A DNA stretch of 14,729 nucleotides from the NCBI GenBank assembly GCA_902797005.1, contig CADBRE010000023.1, positions 1-14,729 of the forward strand, given 5' to 3'. A model generated the notes under the pieces. It was not told the origin of the DNA, did no database searches, and saw only the letters and a list, made by a program, of their open reading frames with translations. Made by a program: the position numbers and the translations under genes. Of this stretch, positions 1-7,946 are shown piece after piece (position 1 is the first letter of the stretch; every line of letters begins with the position of its first letter). The DNA is from an uncultured Erysipelotrichaceae bacterium. GTDB lineage: Bacteria > Bacillota_I > Bacilli_A > RF39 > UBA660.

Positions 1-495
1 TACTTCTTTAGGAAGTTTTTCACTTGTCATAACATATGGTGGGTTACTTATTAAGATATCATAGTTTTTGTCTTTTAAGTTCTTAAATAAATCGCTTTTA
101 ACTATTTTTACATTAAGATTTAATTCATTCTTGTTTTGCTTTGCCACTTTTAAAGCTTTACTTGAAATATCAGAAAGTGTTATATCTAAAGATGGATTCT
201 CAGCTTTTAAAGTTAATCCTATGCAACCAGTTCCTGTACACATATCTAAAACTTTTGCATTTTTTAGATTATATTTTTCAATATATTTTAGTGTTTTTTC
301 TATTAAGTATTCTGTTTCATATCTAGGTATTAATGTATTTTCATTAACATTTATTTTTCTTCCGTAAAAGTCCACATAACCTATTAAGTACTGAATGGGG
401 TAACCTTTTTCAAGCTTTTTTATATTCTTTTTATTTAGCTTTCCTAACTTTTTTAGTTCTTCTATTTCTAGTTTGCCAATATTATAAGTTTCCAT
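1..495 (-). CDS. prmC: PrmC, release factor glutamine methyltransferase (partial, C-terminus off the window)
   Basis: S-adenosylmethionine-dependent methyltransferase that methylates the glutamine of the GGQ motif of release factors, here most likely the product of prfA just upstream. I translated 165 codons from ATG 495 to the window edge. Visible are PIQYLIG (about 33-39), PRYETE (57-62, family PRPETE), the SAM-binding motif DMCTGTGCIG (84-93) and the catalytic NPPY (151-154). The start overlaps the prfA stop by 14 bases, implying translational coupling; I see no strong Shine-Dalgarno. ATG 501 and GTG 507 are alternatives, and an in-frame TGA at 508-510 limits any further extension. NPPY lies about 32 residues earlier than in the E. 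coli protein (183-186, from memory), so the N-terminal helical domain is shortened. The last part of the catalytic domain lies beyond position 1. Confidence 0.95.
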   Translation of the reverse strand, partial: METYNIGKLEIEELKKLGKLNKKNIKKLEKGYPIQYLIGYVDFYGRKINVNENTLIPRYETEYLIEKTLKYIEKYNLKNAKVLDMCTGTGCIGLTLKAENPSLDITLSDISSKALKVAKQNKNELNLNVKIVKSDLFKNLKDKNYDILISNPPYVMTSEKLPKEV

Positions 496-1552
496 CGCCA
501 TTCGCACTCATTTTTAGTCTTTGATCTTCTGTTATTAAAGCTTCTATAACTTCTTCTAAGTTTCCTTCCATAACTTTGTCTAGATGCATTATAGTAAAGT
601 TAATTCTATGGTCAGTTAATCTATTTTGTGGATAGTTATAAGTTCTTATCTTTTCAGCACGGTCTCCAGTACCAATTTTGCTTTTTCTATCAGCACCGAG
701 AGCTTCTTCTTGTTCTTTTAGTTTCAAGTCATATAGACGAGATTTTAGTATGGTTAAAGCTCTTTCTTTATTCTTTATTTGGCTTCTTTCAACCTGGCAA
801 TATACCATTAATCCAGTAGGTATATGCGTTACTCTTACAGCAGAGTCAGTCGTATTAACGCATTGTCCTCCAGCGCCTGATGAACGACACACATCTATTT
901 TTAGGTCTTTTTCAAGCAATTCTACTTCTACATCTTCTGCTTCAGGCATTACAAGTACTGTTGCAGTTGAAGTATGAACTCTTCCTTGAGATTCAGTTGC
1001 AGGAACCCTTTGTACACGGTGTGAACCACTTTCATACTTTAGTTTAGAATATACGTTATCTCCAGATAATATACATTCTAGATTAGAATAACCACCTGAT
1101 TCTCCAGGAACTTCATTAGTGATTTCAATCTTCCACCCCATTTTTTCAGCATATTTTGAGTACATTCTGAATAAATCACCAGCAAAGATGTTTGCTTCAT
1201 CACCACCAGCAGCTCCTCTTATTTCCATGATAACGTTTTTGTCATCATTAGGGTCTTTTGGTAGTAATAATACTTTTAATTCTTCTTCTAATCTAGTCTT
1301 TGCTTCATTTAAAGTTTCTAACTCTTCGTGCGCAAATTCGGCCATTTCTGGGTCCTTTGTCATTTCATGTGCAGCTTCAATGTCATCTAATGTACGAGCA
1401 TATTCTTTATATTTAATTACTGTTTCTTCTAAAGATGTTTTTTCTTTTGATAACTCTTTCATTTTTTTGAAGTCATTATATACTTCAGGTTTAGTTAATT
1501 CTTCAGTTAAAAAATTGTATCTTTCTTCTATTAATTTTAATCTATCTATCAT
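482..1552 (-). CDS. prfA: Peptide chain release factor 1 (RF1)
   Basis: RF1 recognises UAA and UAG stop codons in the ribosomal A site and triggers peptide release. At 356 residues it has the full family length. The stop-codon reading tripeptide PAT is at 184-186 and the catalytic GGQ at 228-230, in SSGAGGQCVN; Q230 is the predicted target of PrmC. PAT rather than SPF distinguishes it from RF2. The N-terminal 100 residues are the charged helical domain. The ATG is preceded by GAAAGGAAAG at suitable spacing. It lies 44 bases after rpoE with no convincing terminator between, and overlaps prmC, so rpoE-prfA-prmC is probably one transcript. Confidence 0.98.
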   Translation of the reverse strand: MIDRLKLIEERYNFLTEELTKPEVYNDFKKMKELSKEKTSLEETVIKYKEYARTLDDIEAAHEMTKDPEMAEFAHEELETLNEAKTRLEEELKVLLLPKDPNDDKNVIMEIRGAAGGDEANIFAGDLFRMYSKYAEKMGWKIEITNEVPGESGGYSNLECILSGDNVYSKLKYESGSHRVQRVPATESQGRVHTSTATVLVMPEAEDVEVELLEKDLKIDVCRSSGAGGQCVNTTDSAVRVTHIPTGLMVYCQVERSQIKNKERALTILKSRLYDLKLKEQEEALGADRKSKIGTGDRAEKIRTYNYPQNRLTDHRINFTIMHLDKVMEGNLEEVIEALITEDQRLKMSANGDGNL

Positions 1553-1596
1553 TTTTTCTTTCCTTTCTCTAATTAATTATTAAATATATTAACTAG

Positions 1597-2034
1597 CTAA
1601 AGGTCAGCTTCGCTTTCTTCATCAATTACAACAAGGTCTTTATATTCATCTTCTGCTTCATCATCGTCAATATCCCTTGTTTCATCAATGTACATATCTT
1701 CTTCTGCTTCTGTTTCATCTTCAACATTATTAATTTCTGTATCTTCTTCATCTTCATCTTCTAAGTCAGAAAGTTCGATTTTAGATGTGTGATTTTCTCT
1801 TAAATCCCAATATCCTTTGTCTAGTCCTATAAATCTTTTTTCAGTTGAAAGTAAAGTAAAGAAATCAGCGATATAGTCATCTTTAACTCTCTGATCCAAA
1901 TTCATTACATCACAAACACCATTAAAAAGATCAATAAGTTTCATCTTTTTACCTTTTTCTTTAAGTATAGCGTAAGCAACATCATCATATGACATTGTTT
2001 CTAATTGTTCTTCAGTTACAGATTTTAATTTCAT
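1597..2034 (-). CDS. rpoE: DNA-directed RNA polymerase delta subunit
   Basis: Delta is an accessory RNA polymerase subunit of Bacilli and relatives that promotes enzyme recycling and alters sensitivity to initiating nucleotide levels. With this start the protein has 145 residues. Residues 1 to about 75 form the conserved HARE-HTH domain (including YDDVAYAIL and a GLDKGYWDLR end), and the tail is extremely acidic: 33 of the last 59 residues are Asp or Glu. I chose ATG 2034 over the upstream in-frame ATG 2043 because AAAAGGA is 9 bases from the former but touches the latter. In B. subtilis rpoE precedes pyrG; here it precedes prfA and prmC. Delta is a useful taxonomic marker, since it is largely limited to Bacilli and their Mollicute relatives. 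Confidence 0.96.
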   Translation of the reverse strand: MKLKSVTEEQLETMSYDDVAYAILKEKGKKMKLIDLFNGVCDVMNLDQRVKDDYIADFFTLLSTEKRFIGLDKGYWDLRENHTSKIELSDLEDEDEEDTEINNVEDETEAEEDMYIDETRDIDDDEAEDEYKDLVVIDEESEADL

Positions 2035-2058
2035 TATAATCATTCCTTTTCCACTAAA

Positions 2059-2086
2059 ATTATACTTATATTTTAAAATATTTCAA
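2059..2086 (-). promoter_or_regulatory. Sigma-A type promoter for rpoE-prfA-prmC
   Basis: On the minus strand TTGAAA (2081-2086) is followed after 16 bases by a perfect TATAAT (2059-2064). It lies about 25 bases upstream of the rpoE start codon, in the divergent gap shared with the PBP gene. Confidence 0.7.
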
Positions 2087-2123
2087 GTACTTTCTTAATC
2101 TTTTTTATTATATTCACAAGTTT

Positions 2124-2152
2124 TTAAAATATATAGGCTTTTTACTTATAAT
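2124..2152 (+). promoter_or_regulatory. Possible promoter for the class A PBP gene
   Basis: A perfect TATAAT at 2147-2152 has a weak -35 match, TTAAAA, 17 bases upstream (2124-2129). Transcription would start near 2159, leaving a leader of only about 20 bases before the ATG at 2180. The surroundings are so AT-rich that the -35 call is tentative. Confidence 0.45.
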
Positions 2153-2179
2153 TTTTTCTTTTTTACGAATAATAATAAC

Positions 2180-4114
2180 ATGAAAAAGATTATTTTGATA
2201 TATAAAATTATTGCTTTTATCTTTATATCCCTAATTTTACTATTGCTAGGGCTTTATTTGTATGCTCTTATAACGCCAAAAATGAATATTAAGAATACTA
2301 ATAGAATTGTAATGTTAGATAATAAAGGGGAGACATTTTATCAAAATACAGCCACTAATTCATGGGTTAATTTACAAGATATAAGCGAACACGCGATTAA
2401 TGGGATTGTTGCAACCGAAGATAAAAACTTTTGGAATCATAGGGGATTTGATTATTTGAGGATTATTAAAGCATTATATATGGATATAAAAAGCGGTGAT
2501 TTTGAACAAGGTGCTTCTACAATATCACAGCAGTATATTAAGAATCTTTTTTTAACATTTGATAAGACGTGGGAAAGGAAGATAGAAGAAGCATATTTAA
2601 CTTTTGAATTAGAAGTACATTATTCTAAGGAAGAAATTCTGGAAGGATATTTAAATACTATTAACTATGGAGCAGGAAACTACGGGATAGAAGAAGCTAG
2701 TATGTATTATTTTAATAAACATGCTAGAGATCTAACTTTATCTGAAGCTTCAATAATCGTAGGTATACCTAAAAATCCAACTTATTATAATCCTATATAT
2801 TATTTTGAAAACGCTAAAGAGAGGCAAGCTGTTGTTTTAGACGCAATGGTTAGCAATGAATATATTACTGAAGATGAGGCTAGTGAAGCTTACAATACAG
2901 ATTTAGAGTTTTATGGAAAAAAACAAAACAACTATATAGTAAGTGCAGAATACTACAAAGATGCTGTTATGGAAGAGCTAAATAGTATAAAAGAAATACC
3001 AAAATCATTGATAGAAACTGGTGGATTAATTGTTTATACTCATTTAAATAGTAATACACAAGAAGGACTAGAAAAAATTGTGAGTGAAGAAATGGATAGA
3101 ACTGATGACTTGCAAGTCGGAGTTATGATAAGAGATCCAAAGACCGGAAATGTTGTTGCTTTAATTGGAGGCAAAAATTATAATGAAAGCCAATTTAATA
3201 GAGTTACTCAAGCTAAGAGGCAAGTGGGTTCTACATTTAAGCCAATTCTTTATTATGCTGCTTTAGAGAATGGTGTTACAGCTTCTTCTACTTTTACTAG
3301 TGAAGCAACAAGTTTTTCTTTAGGCAATAAGGAAATATATACACCCGCCAATTATGGCAACAGATATCCCAATAAAGCAATAACTATGGCTGAAGCAATC
3401 GCGCTTTCGGATAATATCTACGCAGTTAAAACTCATTTATTTTTAGGCACTAATATTCTTAGAGATACTGCAAAAAGAATGGGAATTAATGAAGCTATAG
3501 AAAGCACTACTTCTTTAGCTCTTGGTACACAGGAATTAACTATGCTTGATTTTTCAAATGCATTGAATACTTTAGCTAATTATGGAATTAAAAATGATGC
3601 ACATTTTATTAGTAAAGTTACGGATTTGGATGGAAATATTATTTATGAGGAAAAATATGATGAAGAAACTGTTCTAGATAAAAGATATGTATATATTTTA
3701 AATGATTTAATGACTAAGACATATAATTATGATTATATTGATTATGCTTCTCCAACTCTTCTTTCTGTTAAAGGTCTTTTTGAGAAAAAGTATGCTGCTA
3801 AATCTGGAACTACTAATACAGATTACTGGGTTGTAGGATATAATCCTGAAAGTTTAGTACTTGTATGGAACGGGTTTGATGATAATAAAAACATTGATGA
3901 TGTGCCTAATAAGATAACTAAACGTATATGGGCAAGGGCAATTGAGATGTATAATGAAGAAAAAGATGAGTCTTGGTATGATATCCCTAGTGGAGTAACT
4001 GCATCTTTTGTCAACCCTATAAATGGAAGTACAACAGACTTATCTATTAAGGATGTTCTTTATTATGTAAGAGGGAGTGAACCGACATATTTGCCTGATA
4101 AGGTAATAGATTAA
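2180..4114 (+). CDS. Class A penicillin-binding protein (bifunctional glycosyltransferase/transpeptidase)
   Basis: Polymerises lipid II into glycan strands and crosslinks the peptides, outside the membrane. The 644 residues start with a short basic cytoplasmic end and one membrane segment (about 4-32). The GT51 domain follows: EDKNF with catalytic Glu80, QGASTISQQ (110-118), RKIEE (133-137, second Glu) and KEEILEGYLN (150-159). The transpeptidase domain has the nucleophile motif STFK (351-354), SDN (410-412) and KSGTT (541-545), so both activities look intact. There is no PASTA repeat and no long C-terminal tail. No clear Shine-Dalgarno precedes the ATG, but the start fits the membrane anchor. 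It is the only gene here transcribed towards the origin, convergent with noc and divergent from rpoE. It shows that the organism makes peptidoglycan, excluding a wall-less Mollicute. I cannot say which paralogue (PBP1-, 2c- or 4-like) it is. Confidence 0.96.
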   Translation: MKKIILIYKIIAFIFISLILLLLGLYLYALITPKMNIKNTNRIVMLDNKGETFYQNTATNSWVNLQDISEHAINGIVATEDKNFWNHRGFDYLRIIKALYMDIKSGDFEQGASTISQQYIKNLFLTFDKTWERKIEEAYLTFELEVHYSKEEILEGYLNTINYGAGNYGIEEASMYYFNKHARDLTLSEASIIVGIPKNPTYYNPIYYFENAKERQAVVLDAMVSNEYITEDEASEAYNTDLEFYGKKQNNYIVSAEYYKDAVMEELNSIKEIPKSLIETGGLIVYTHLNSNTQEGLEKIVSEEMDRTDDLQVGVMIRDPKTGNVVALIGGKNYNESQFNRVTQAKRQVGSTFKPILYYAALENGVTASSTFTSEATSFSLGNKEIYTPANYGNRYPNKAITMAEAIALSDNIYAVKTHLFLGTNILRDTAKRMGINEAIESTTSLALGTQELTMLDFSNALNTLANYGIKNDAHFISKVTDLDGNIIYEEKYDEETVLDKRYVYILNDLMTKTYNYDYIDYASPTLLSVKGLFEKKYAAKSGTTNTDYWVVGYNPESLVLVWNGFDDNKNIDDVPNKITKRIWARAIEMYNEEKDESWYDIPSGVTASFVNPINGSTTDLSIKDVLYYVRGSEPTYLPDKVID

Positions 4115-4117
4115 AAT

Positions 4118-4148
4118 AAAACTTGAAACTATTTTTGTTTCAAGTTTT
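4118..4148. terminator. Bidirectional rho-independent terminator between the PBP gene and noc
   Basis: A perfect 12-bp inverted repeat, AAAACTTGAAAC (4118-4129) and GTTTCAAGTTTT (4137-4148), encloses a 7-base loop. A-rich sequence on the left and T-rich sequence on the right give a U-tract on either strand, so it can end both convergent genes. It overlaps the noc stop codon. Confidence 0.85.
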
Positions 4149-5322
4149 AATCTTTTTTTATTTTTATAATAATTTGATACATATCATTAAAGTCAAATTC
4201 TTCAGTATCAACAATAAATCCCATGTCTTCTATTTTTCTAATTTGATCACGAGCATAACCGATTGCTTTACTTAAGCTTTTTTCTTGAAATCCAGTTTCA
4301 TCAGAACTTGGAGATGTCTCTTCTGTATCAATTTCATTTGTATTATTAACTGGCATTTCTTCAAATTGTAGATTTGTACTTTCACCAGTTTGATTATTTC
4401 TAAACTCTTCAATTAAGCTATTTGTAGTTTTTTCTTCTGCTACGCTTTCTGTTGGACTAACAAAGTCAAAACTCATTATTTCGGGTTCTATTTCTTGAAA
4501 TGGATTAATTGCCAAATCATTTGTGCTTTCTTTTACATTGCTTTCATTAGTTTTAGATGATGGCTCATTAACTTCTAATGTCTCTTCTGGTTTTAGTAAC
4601 ATATCTATATCGTTTGGTTTATTAGAAGCAAATATATCTTGTGCATTTGCCTTTATCTCATCAACATTTACATTATATGATTGAGATACTGGTTCTGCAT
4701 TGATTTGTGTGTTTCTGCCAAGTAATTTGTTGATTTCTTCATCCGTTTGTCTTACCGTTAATCTTTCATTCATTATTCTATTTAGCATCATGATTTGCAT
4801 GTTAGTGTCAGTTATGCTCAAAAGACTTCTTGCATGTCTTTCGCTTATTTTATTGTTTAGTAAAGCATCTTTTACTGGAATTGAAAGGTTAAGTAGTCTT
4901 AATTTATTTGCAACTGCAGATTGGGATACACCCATTCTTTTAGCTAAATCTTCTTGAGTTAAATATCCCATGTCTAAGATTTTTTTATAAGATTGTGCTT
5001 CTTCAATTGCAGTTAAATCTTTTCTTTGCAAGTTTTCAACTAATGCAACTTCTGCACTTTGTCTATCATCCATTTCAACAATAATAGCAGGGACAGTTGA
5101 AAGTCCAGCCATCTGAGAAGCTTTATATCTTCTTTCACCAGCTATGATTTCAAATTTATCTCCTAATCTTCTAAGTACTAGTGGTTGAATTACACCATGC
5201 ATTTTTATTGATTCAGATAATTCTTTTAGTTCTTCTTCATTAAAGGTTAAACGTGGTTGAAACCTATTTGGAACAATTTCATCTATTCTAACGTTTATTA
5301 TTTCTTTATTAGCTTCATTCAC
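4147..5322 (-). CDS. noc: Noc-like ParB-family nucleoid occlusion protein with a long acidic linker
   Basis: ParB/Noc CTP-switch protein that loads at a DNA palindrome and spreads as a clamp; Noc blocks division over the nucleoid. The N-terminal CTPase domain has VPNRFQPR (17-24), GERRYKA (62-68) and ENLQR (96-100). The helix-turn-helix covers about 121-165. Wording such as TAIEEAQSYKKI and ERHAR follows Noc rather than Spo0J. Of the four Noc/ParB specificity positions, three are Noc-type (Gln134, Lys140, Arg162); the fourth is Asn145, not Lys. Residues about 205-345 are acidic, Ser/Thr/Asn-rich and probably disordered. The conserved C-terminal domain returns at 349-391, ending YQIIIKIKKD. 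The start is GTG with AAGGGG 9 bases upstream. An in-frame TAA (5323-5325) directly precedes it, so the usual N-terminal amphipathic membrane helix cannot be present. It follows rsmG, as in Bacillus, but soj and spo0J are not next to it. Confidence 0.88.
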   Translation of the reverse strand: MNEANKEIINVRIDEIVPNRFQPRLTFNEEELKELSESIKMHGVIQPLVLRRLGDKFEIIAGERRYKASQMAGLSTVPAIIVEMDDRQSAEVALVENLQRKDLTAIEEAQSYKKILDMGYLTQEDLAKRMGVSQSAVANKLRLLNLSIPVKDALLNNKISERHARSLLSITDTNMQIMMLNRIMNERLTVRQTDEEINKLLGRNTQINAEPVSQSYNVNVDEIKANAQDIFASNKPNDIDMLLKPEETLEVNEPSSKTNESNVKESTNDLAINPFQEIEPEIMSFDFVSPTESVAEEKTTNSLIEEFRNNQTGESTNLQFEEMPVNNTNEIDTEETSPSSDETGFQEKSLSKAIGYARDQIRKIEDMGFIVDTEEFDFNDMYQIIIKIKKD

Positions 5323-5345
5323 TTAAATCAGCCCCTTATCTTTTT

Positions 5346-5376
5346 ATTCTATTTATATTCTACTTTATTTTGTCAA
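5346..5376 (-). promoter_or_regulatory. Possible internal promoter for noc
   Basis: On the minus strand a perfect TTGACA (5371-5376), inside the last codons of rsmG, is followed after 19 bases by TAGAAT (5346-5351). The spacing is longer than ideal. It could give noc separate expression from the mnmE operon. Confidence 0.35.
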
Positions 5377-6081
5377 TTTTTTCAAGTCTTTTATTATCTT
5401 TGAATACTCTCTTGGAAATATTTTGTCTGTTTTTGTAGTTTTTTTGATCTTTAGAATACTTCTATTTGAGTTTTCGATAGGTAAGTGATATGTAATTGTA
5501 TCTTCTAAATAGCTTCCTAATTGTTTTAATTTGTTTTTAGACATTTCTAGTTCTTCTTCAAAATGTGATTTTAATGGTAAGAAATACCCATTAATCTTTA
5601 AAGCTGGAACTTCTAATTCGGTCAATACCATTAAATTAGCTACGGCACGACAAGTAACAACATCAAAAGATTCTCTATGTTTTTTTGAAAAGTCTTCAGC
5701 TCGTTCATTTACTATCTTTACATTGTTAATATTTAATTTTTCTTTTACAATTTTCAGAAAGCCACATTTCTTAGCATTAGATTCTACTAATGTTAAACTT
5801 GCATTAGGTAAGGCTAGGGCTAATACCATTCCCGGAAATCCTGCACCTGTACCTATATCAAGTATTGATTGTGCTTCTTTTATTTCGTCTATTTTTAATA
5901 AATATAAGCAATCAAAGAAATGTTTTAAATAAATATCTTCATCACTTGTGATAGCAGTTAGATTAAATTTTTCATTATATTCTTTTAATAAATCTTTATA
6001 AGAATCTAGTTTTTTTATTGTTTCTTCACTTAAAGCAATATCTATCTTATTTAGTTCAATTATGAACTGTTCTTTATTCAT
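5365..6081 (-). CDS. rsmG: 16S rRNA (guanine-527-N7) methyltransferase RsmG (GidB)
   Basis: Transfers methyl from SAM to N7 of G527 (E. coli numbering) in the 530 loop of 16S rRNA; loss gives low-level streptomycin resistance in several bacteria. The 238 residues match the family. Visible are FNLTAI (39-44), the SAM motif LDIGTGAGFPG (74-84) and a CRAVANL segment in the second half. The ATG overlaps the mnmG stop by 8 bases and has AAGGAG 7 bases upstream inside mnmG, so the two are translationally coupled, as in many bacteria. Confidence 0.97.
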   Translation of the reverse strand: MNKEQFIIELNKIDIALSEETIKKLDSYKDLLKEYNEKFNLTAITSDEDIYLKHFFDCLYLLKIDEIKEAQSILDIGTGAGFPGMVLALALPNASLTLVESNAKKCGFLKIVKEKLNINNVKIVNERAEDFSKKHRESFDVVTCRAVANLMVLTELEVPALKINGYFLPLKSHFEEELEMSKNKLKQLGSYLEDTITYHLPIENSNRSILKIKKTTKTDKIFPREYSKIIKDLKKLTK

Positions 6082-7933
6082 AAGGATACTCCTTCTTTAG
6101 ATATACTAATAACATTGTTATATCAGAAGGGTTAACACCGCTTATTCTTGATGCTTGCCCAATTGTTAGTGGTCTAACTTGTTCAAATTTTTGTCTTGCT
6201 TCTGTTGCTATGTTTCTTACTTTAGAATAGTCTATATCTGTAGGTATTTTCTTGTTTTCTAGATTTAACATCTTTTCTACTTCTTTTTCAGTTTTTTCTA
6301 TGTATCCAGCATATTTTACGCTTATTTCAACTTGTTCTTTTGCTTTTTTATCAAATGTTTTTCCTAATAGTTTTTCTATGTCGTCTATTGTGATTTCTGG
6401 TCTCTTTAATAGTTCCAACGCTACTATTCTTCCAGTTAGGATACTAGATCCTTTTGATGATAAATATTCATTATTTTCTTTTGTTGCTTCAATTTTAGTA
6501 TTTTCTAGTTCTTCTTTTAATTCATCAATTGCCTTTAATTTATTTTGAAAAATTTCATATTTTTCATCTGTTATTAATCCAGCTTTTCTTCCATATTCAG
6601 TTAATCTTATATCTGCATTGTCATGTCTTAATAATAGTCTAAACTCTGCACGAGATGTTAGAAGTCTATAAGGCTCGGTTATTCCTTTATTTATTAAATC
6701 ATCAACAAGAACTCCTATATAAGCTTCATTTCTTTTTAAGATTAATGGTTCTTTATTTTCAAGAGCTAGTGCTGCATTTATACCAGCTATCAATCCTTGC
6801 GCAGCTGCTTCTTCATATCCACTTGTACCATTAATTTGACCAGCAGTATATAAACCTTTAATTTTCTTAGTTTCTAAAGTCATTTTTAGTTCAGTTGAAT
6901 CTATAGCATCATATTCTATCGCATATCCATATTTAACTATTTTTGCATTGTGAAGACCATCCATAGTATGGACTAATTTCTCTTGAAGTTCTTCAGGCAT
7001 CGTAGTTGAAAAGCCACCTACGTATATTTCATCTCCGCCTTTTCTTTCAGGTTCAAGGAATATTTGATGTCTATCTTTGTCTCTAAACTTAACAACTTTA
7101 TCTTCAATTGATGGACAATATCTAGGGCCAATACCTACAATTAGTCCACTATAAAGAGCGCATTTATCTAAGTTATCAAGTATTATTTTATGTGTTTCTT
7201 CATTAGTGTAAGTTAGATAGCATGATTCTTGCTTGTCTATTTCGTATGTAGGCTCATAGAAATTTGAAAAAGTTAATAACTCTTCATCGCCTTTTTCCTC
7301 ATGAGTTTCACTATAATCTATAGAACTTTTTAATACTCTTGGAGGTGTTCCTGTTTTAAGTCTTCTCATAATTAAGCCATGTTCTTGCATACTTTCGCTT
7401 AAATATAAAGATGGTTTTTCTCCGTGTGGACCGCCTTTATGTTTTTCATGACCTCTTAAAATATCTGCATTTAAGTATGTACCTGTAGTTATTATAACTT
7501 TTTTAGATAGTATTCTTTCTCCTGATTCAGTTATTACTCCCTTGATTTCATTATCTTCTACAATAATTTCTTTAACTAAATCTTCTTTTAAATCTAAGTT
7601 TTGCGTATTTTTTAAAGTTTTAAGCATGTTTTCAGGATAAGTTGTTTTATCTGCTTGACATCTTAAACTTCTTACACCTGGTCCTTTTTTTGAATTAAGC
7701 ATTTTTATTTGTAAATGAGATTTATCAGCATTTTGGCCCATTTCTCCACCTAATGCGTCTATTTCTCTTACTACTATACCTTTTGCTGATCCACCTATTG
7801 ATGGGTTGCAAGGCATGTCCGCTATATTGTTAAAATTACCAGTTATTAAAAGTGTCTTATGACCAATTCTAGCAGTTGCTAATGATGCTTCACATCCTGC
7901 ATGTCCTCCACCTATAACTATTACTTCATACAT
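6074..7933 (-). CDS. mnmG: tRNA uridine 5-carboxymethylaminomethyl modification enzyme MnmG (GidA)
   Basis: FAD-dependent partner of MnmE; the complex installs (carboxymethyl)aminomethyl groups at C5 of wobble U34 in tRNAs reading split codon boxes. With this start it has 619 residues. It begins MYEVIVIGGGHAGCEA, with the Rossmann GGGHAG (8-13) that binds FAD. It also carries the conserved GPRYCPSIEDK cysteine motif and the AGQINGTSGYEEAAAQG flavin-binding segment. I prefer ATG 7933 to the in-frame GTG 7942, because AAGAAGGTG lies 6 bases before the ATG and overlaps the GTG. It is 13 bases from mnmE, whose stop abuts this ribosome-binding site, and overlaps rsmG. Confidence 0.97.
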   Translation of the reverse strand: MYEVIVIGGGHAGCEASLATARIGHKTLLITGNFNNIADMPCNPSIGGSAKGIVVREIDALGGEMGQNADKSHLQIKMLNSKKGPGVRSLRCQADKTTYPENMLKTLKNTQNLDLKEDLVKEIIVEDNEIKGVITESGERILSKKVIITTGTYLNADILRGHEKHKGGPHGEKPSLYLSESMQEHGLIMRRLKTGTPPRVLKSSIDYSETHEEKGDEELLTFSNFYEPTYEIDKQESCYLTYTNEETHKIILDNLDKCALYSGLIVGIGPRYCPSIEDKVVKFRDKDRHQIFLEPERKGGDEIYVGGFSTTMPEELQEKLVHTMDGLHNAKIVKYGYAIEYDAIDSTELKMTLETKKIKGLYTAGQINGTSGYEEAAAQGLIAGINAALALENKEPLILKRNEAYIGVLVDDLINKGITEPYRLLTSRAEFRLLLRHDNADIRLTEYGRKAGLITDEKYEIFQNKLKAIDELKEELENTKIEATKENNEYLSSKGSSILTGRIVALELLKRPEITIDDIEKLLGKTFDKKAKEQVEISVKYAGYIEKTEKEVEKMLNLENKKIPTDIDYSKVRNIATEARQKFEQVRPLTIGQASRISGVNPSDITMLLVYLKKEYPYE

Positions 7934-7946
7934 ATTTTTCACCTTC

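Noticed and set aside
1119..1583. Plus-strand open frame of 154 codons opposite prfA.
   Set aside because: It is antisense to well-conserved prfA codons, rich in Ser/Phe/Leu as expected from complementing an AT-rich gene, and shows no domain.
1571..1599. AT-rich inverted repeat (CTAGTTAAT/ATTAATTAG on the minus strand) between rpoE and prfA.
   Set aside because: The stem is almost all A-T with a mismatch or wobble, and the prfA ribosome-binding region rather than a U-tract follows, so it is unlikely to terminate.
4118..4148. The TTGAAAC/GTTTCAA inverted repeat looked like half-sites of a parS element.
   Set aside because: The half-sites are split by a 7-base AT loop with no CACGTG core, and the flanking A and T runs make it a convergent terminator.
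5828..5839. ATTCCCGGAAAT inside rsmG resembles a Noc-binding site.
   Set aside because: It is not a correct palindrome for NBS (two central bases fewer) and it encodes the conserved GFPG segment of the SAM-binding motif, which explains the sequence.
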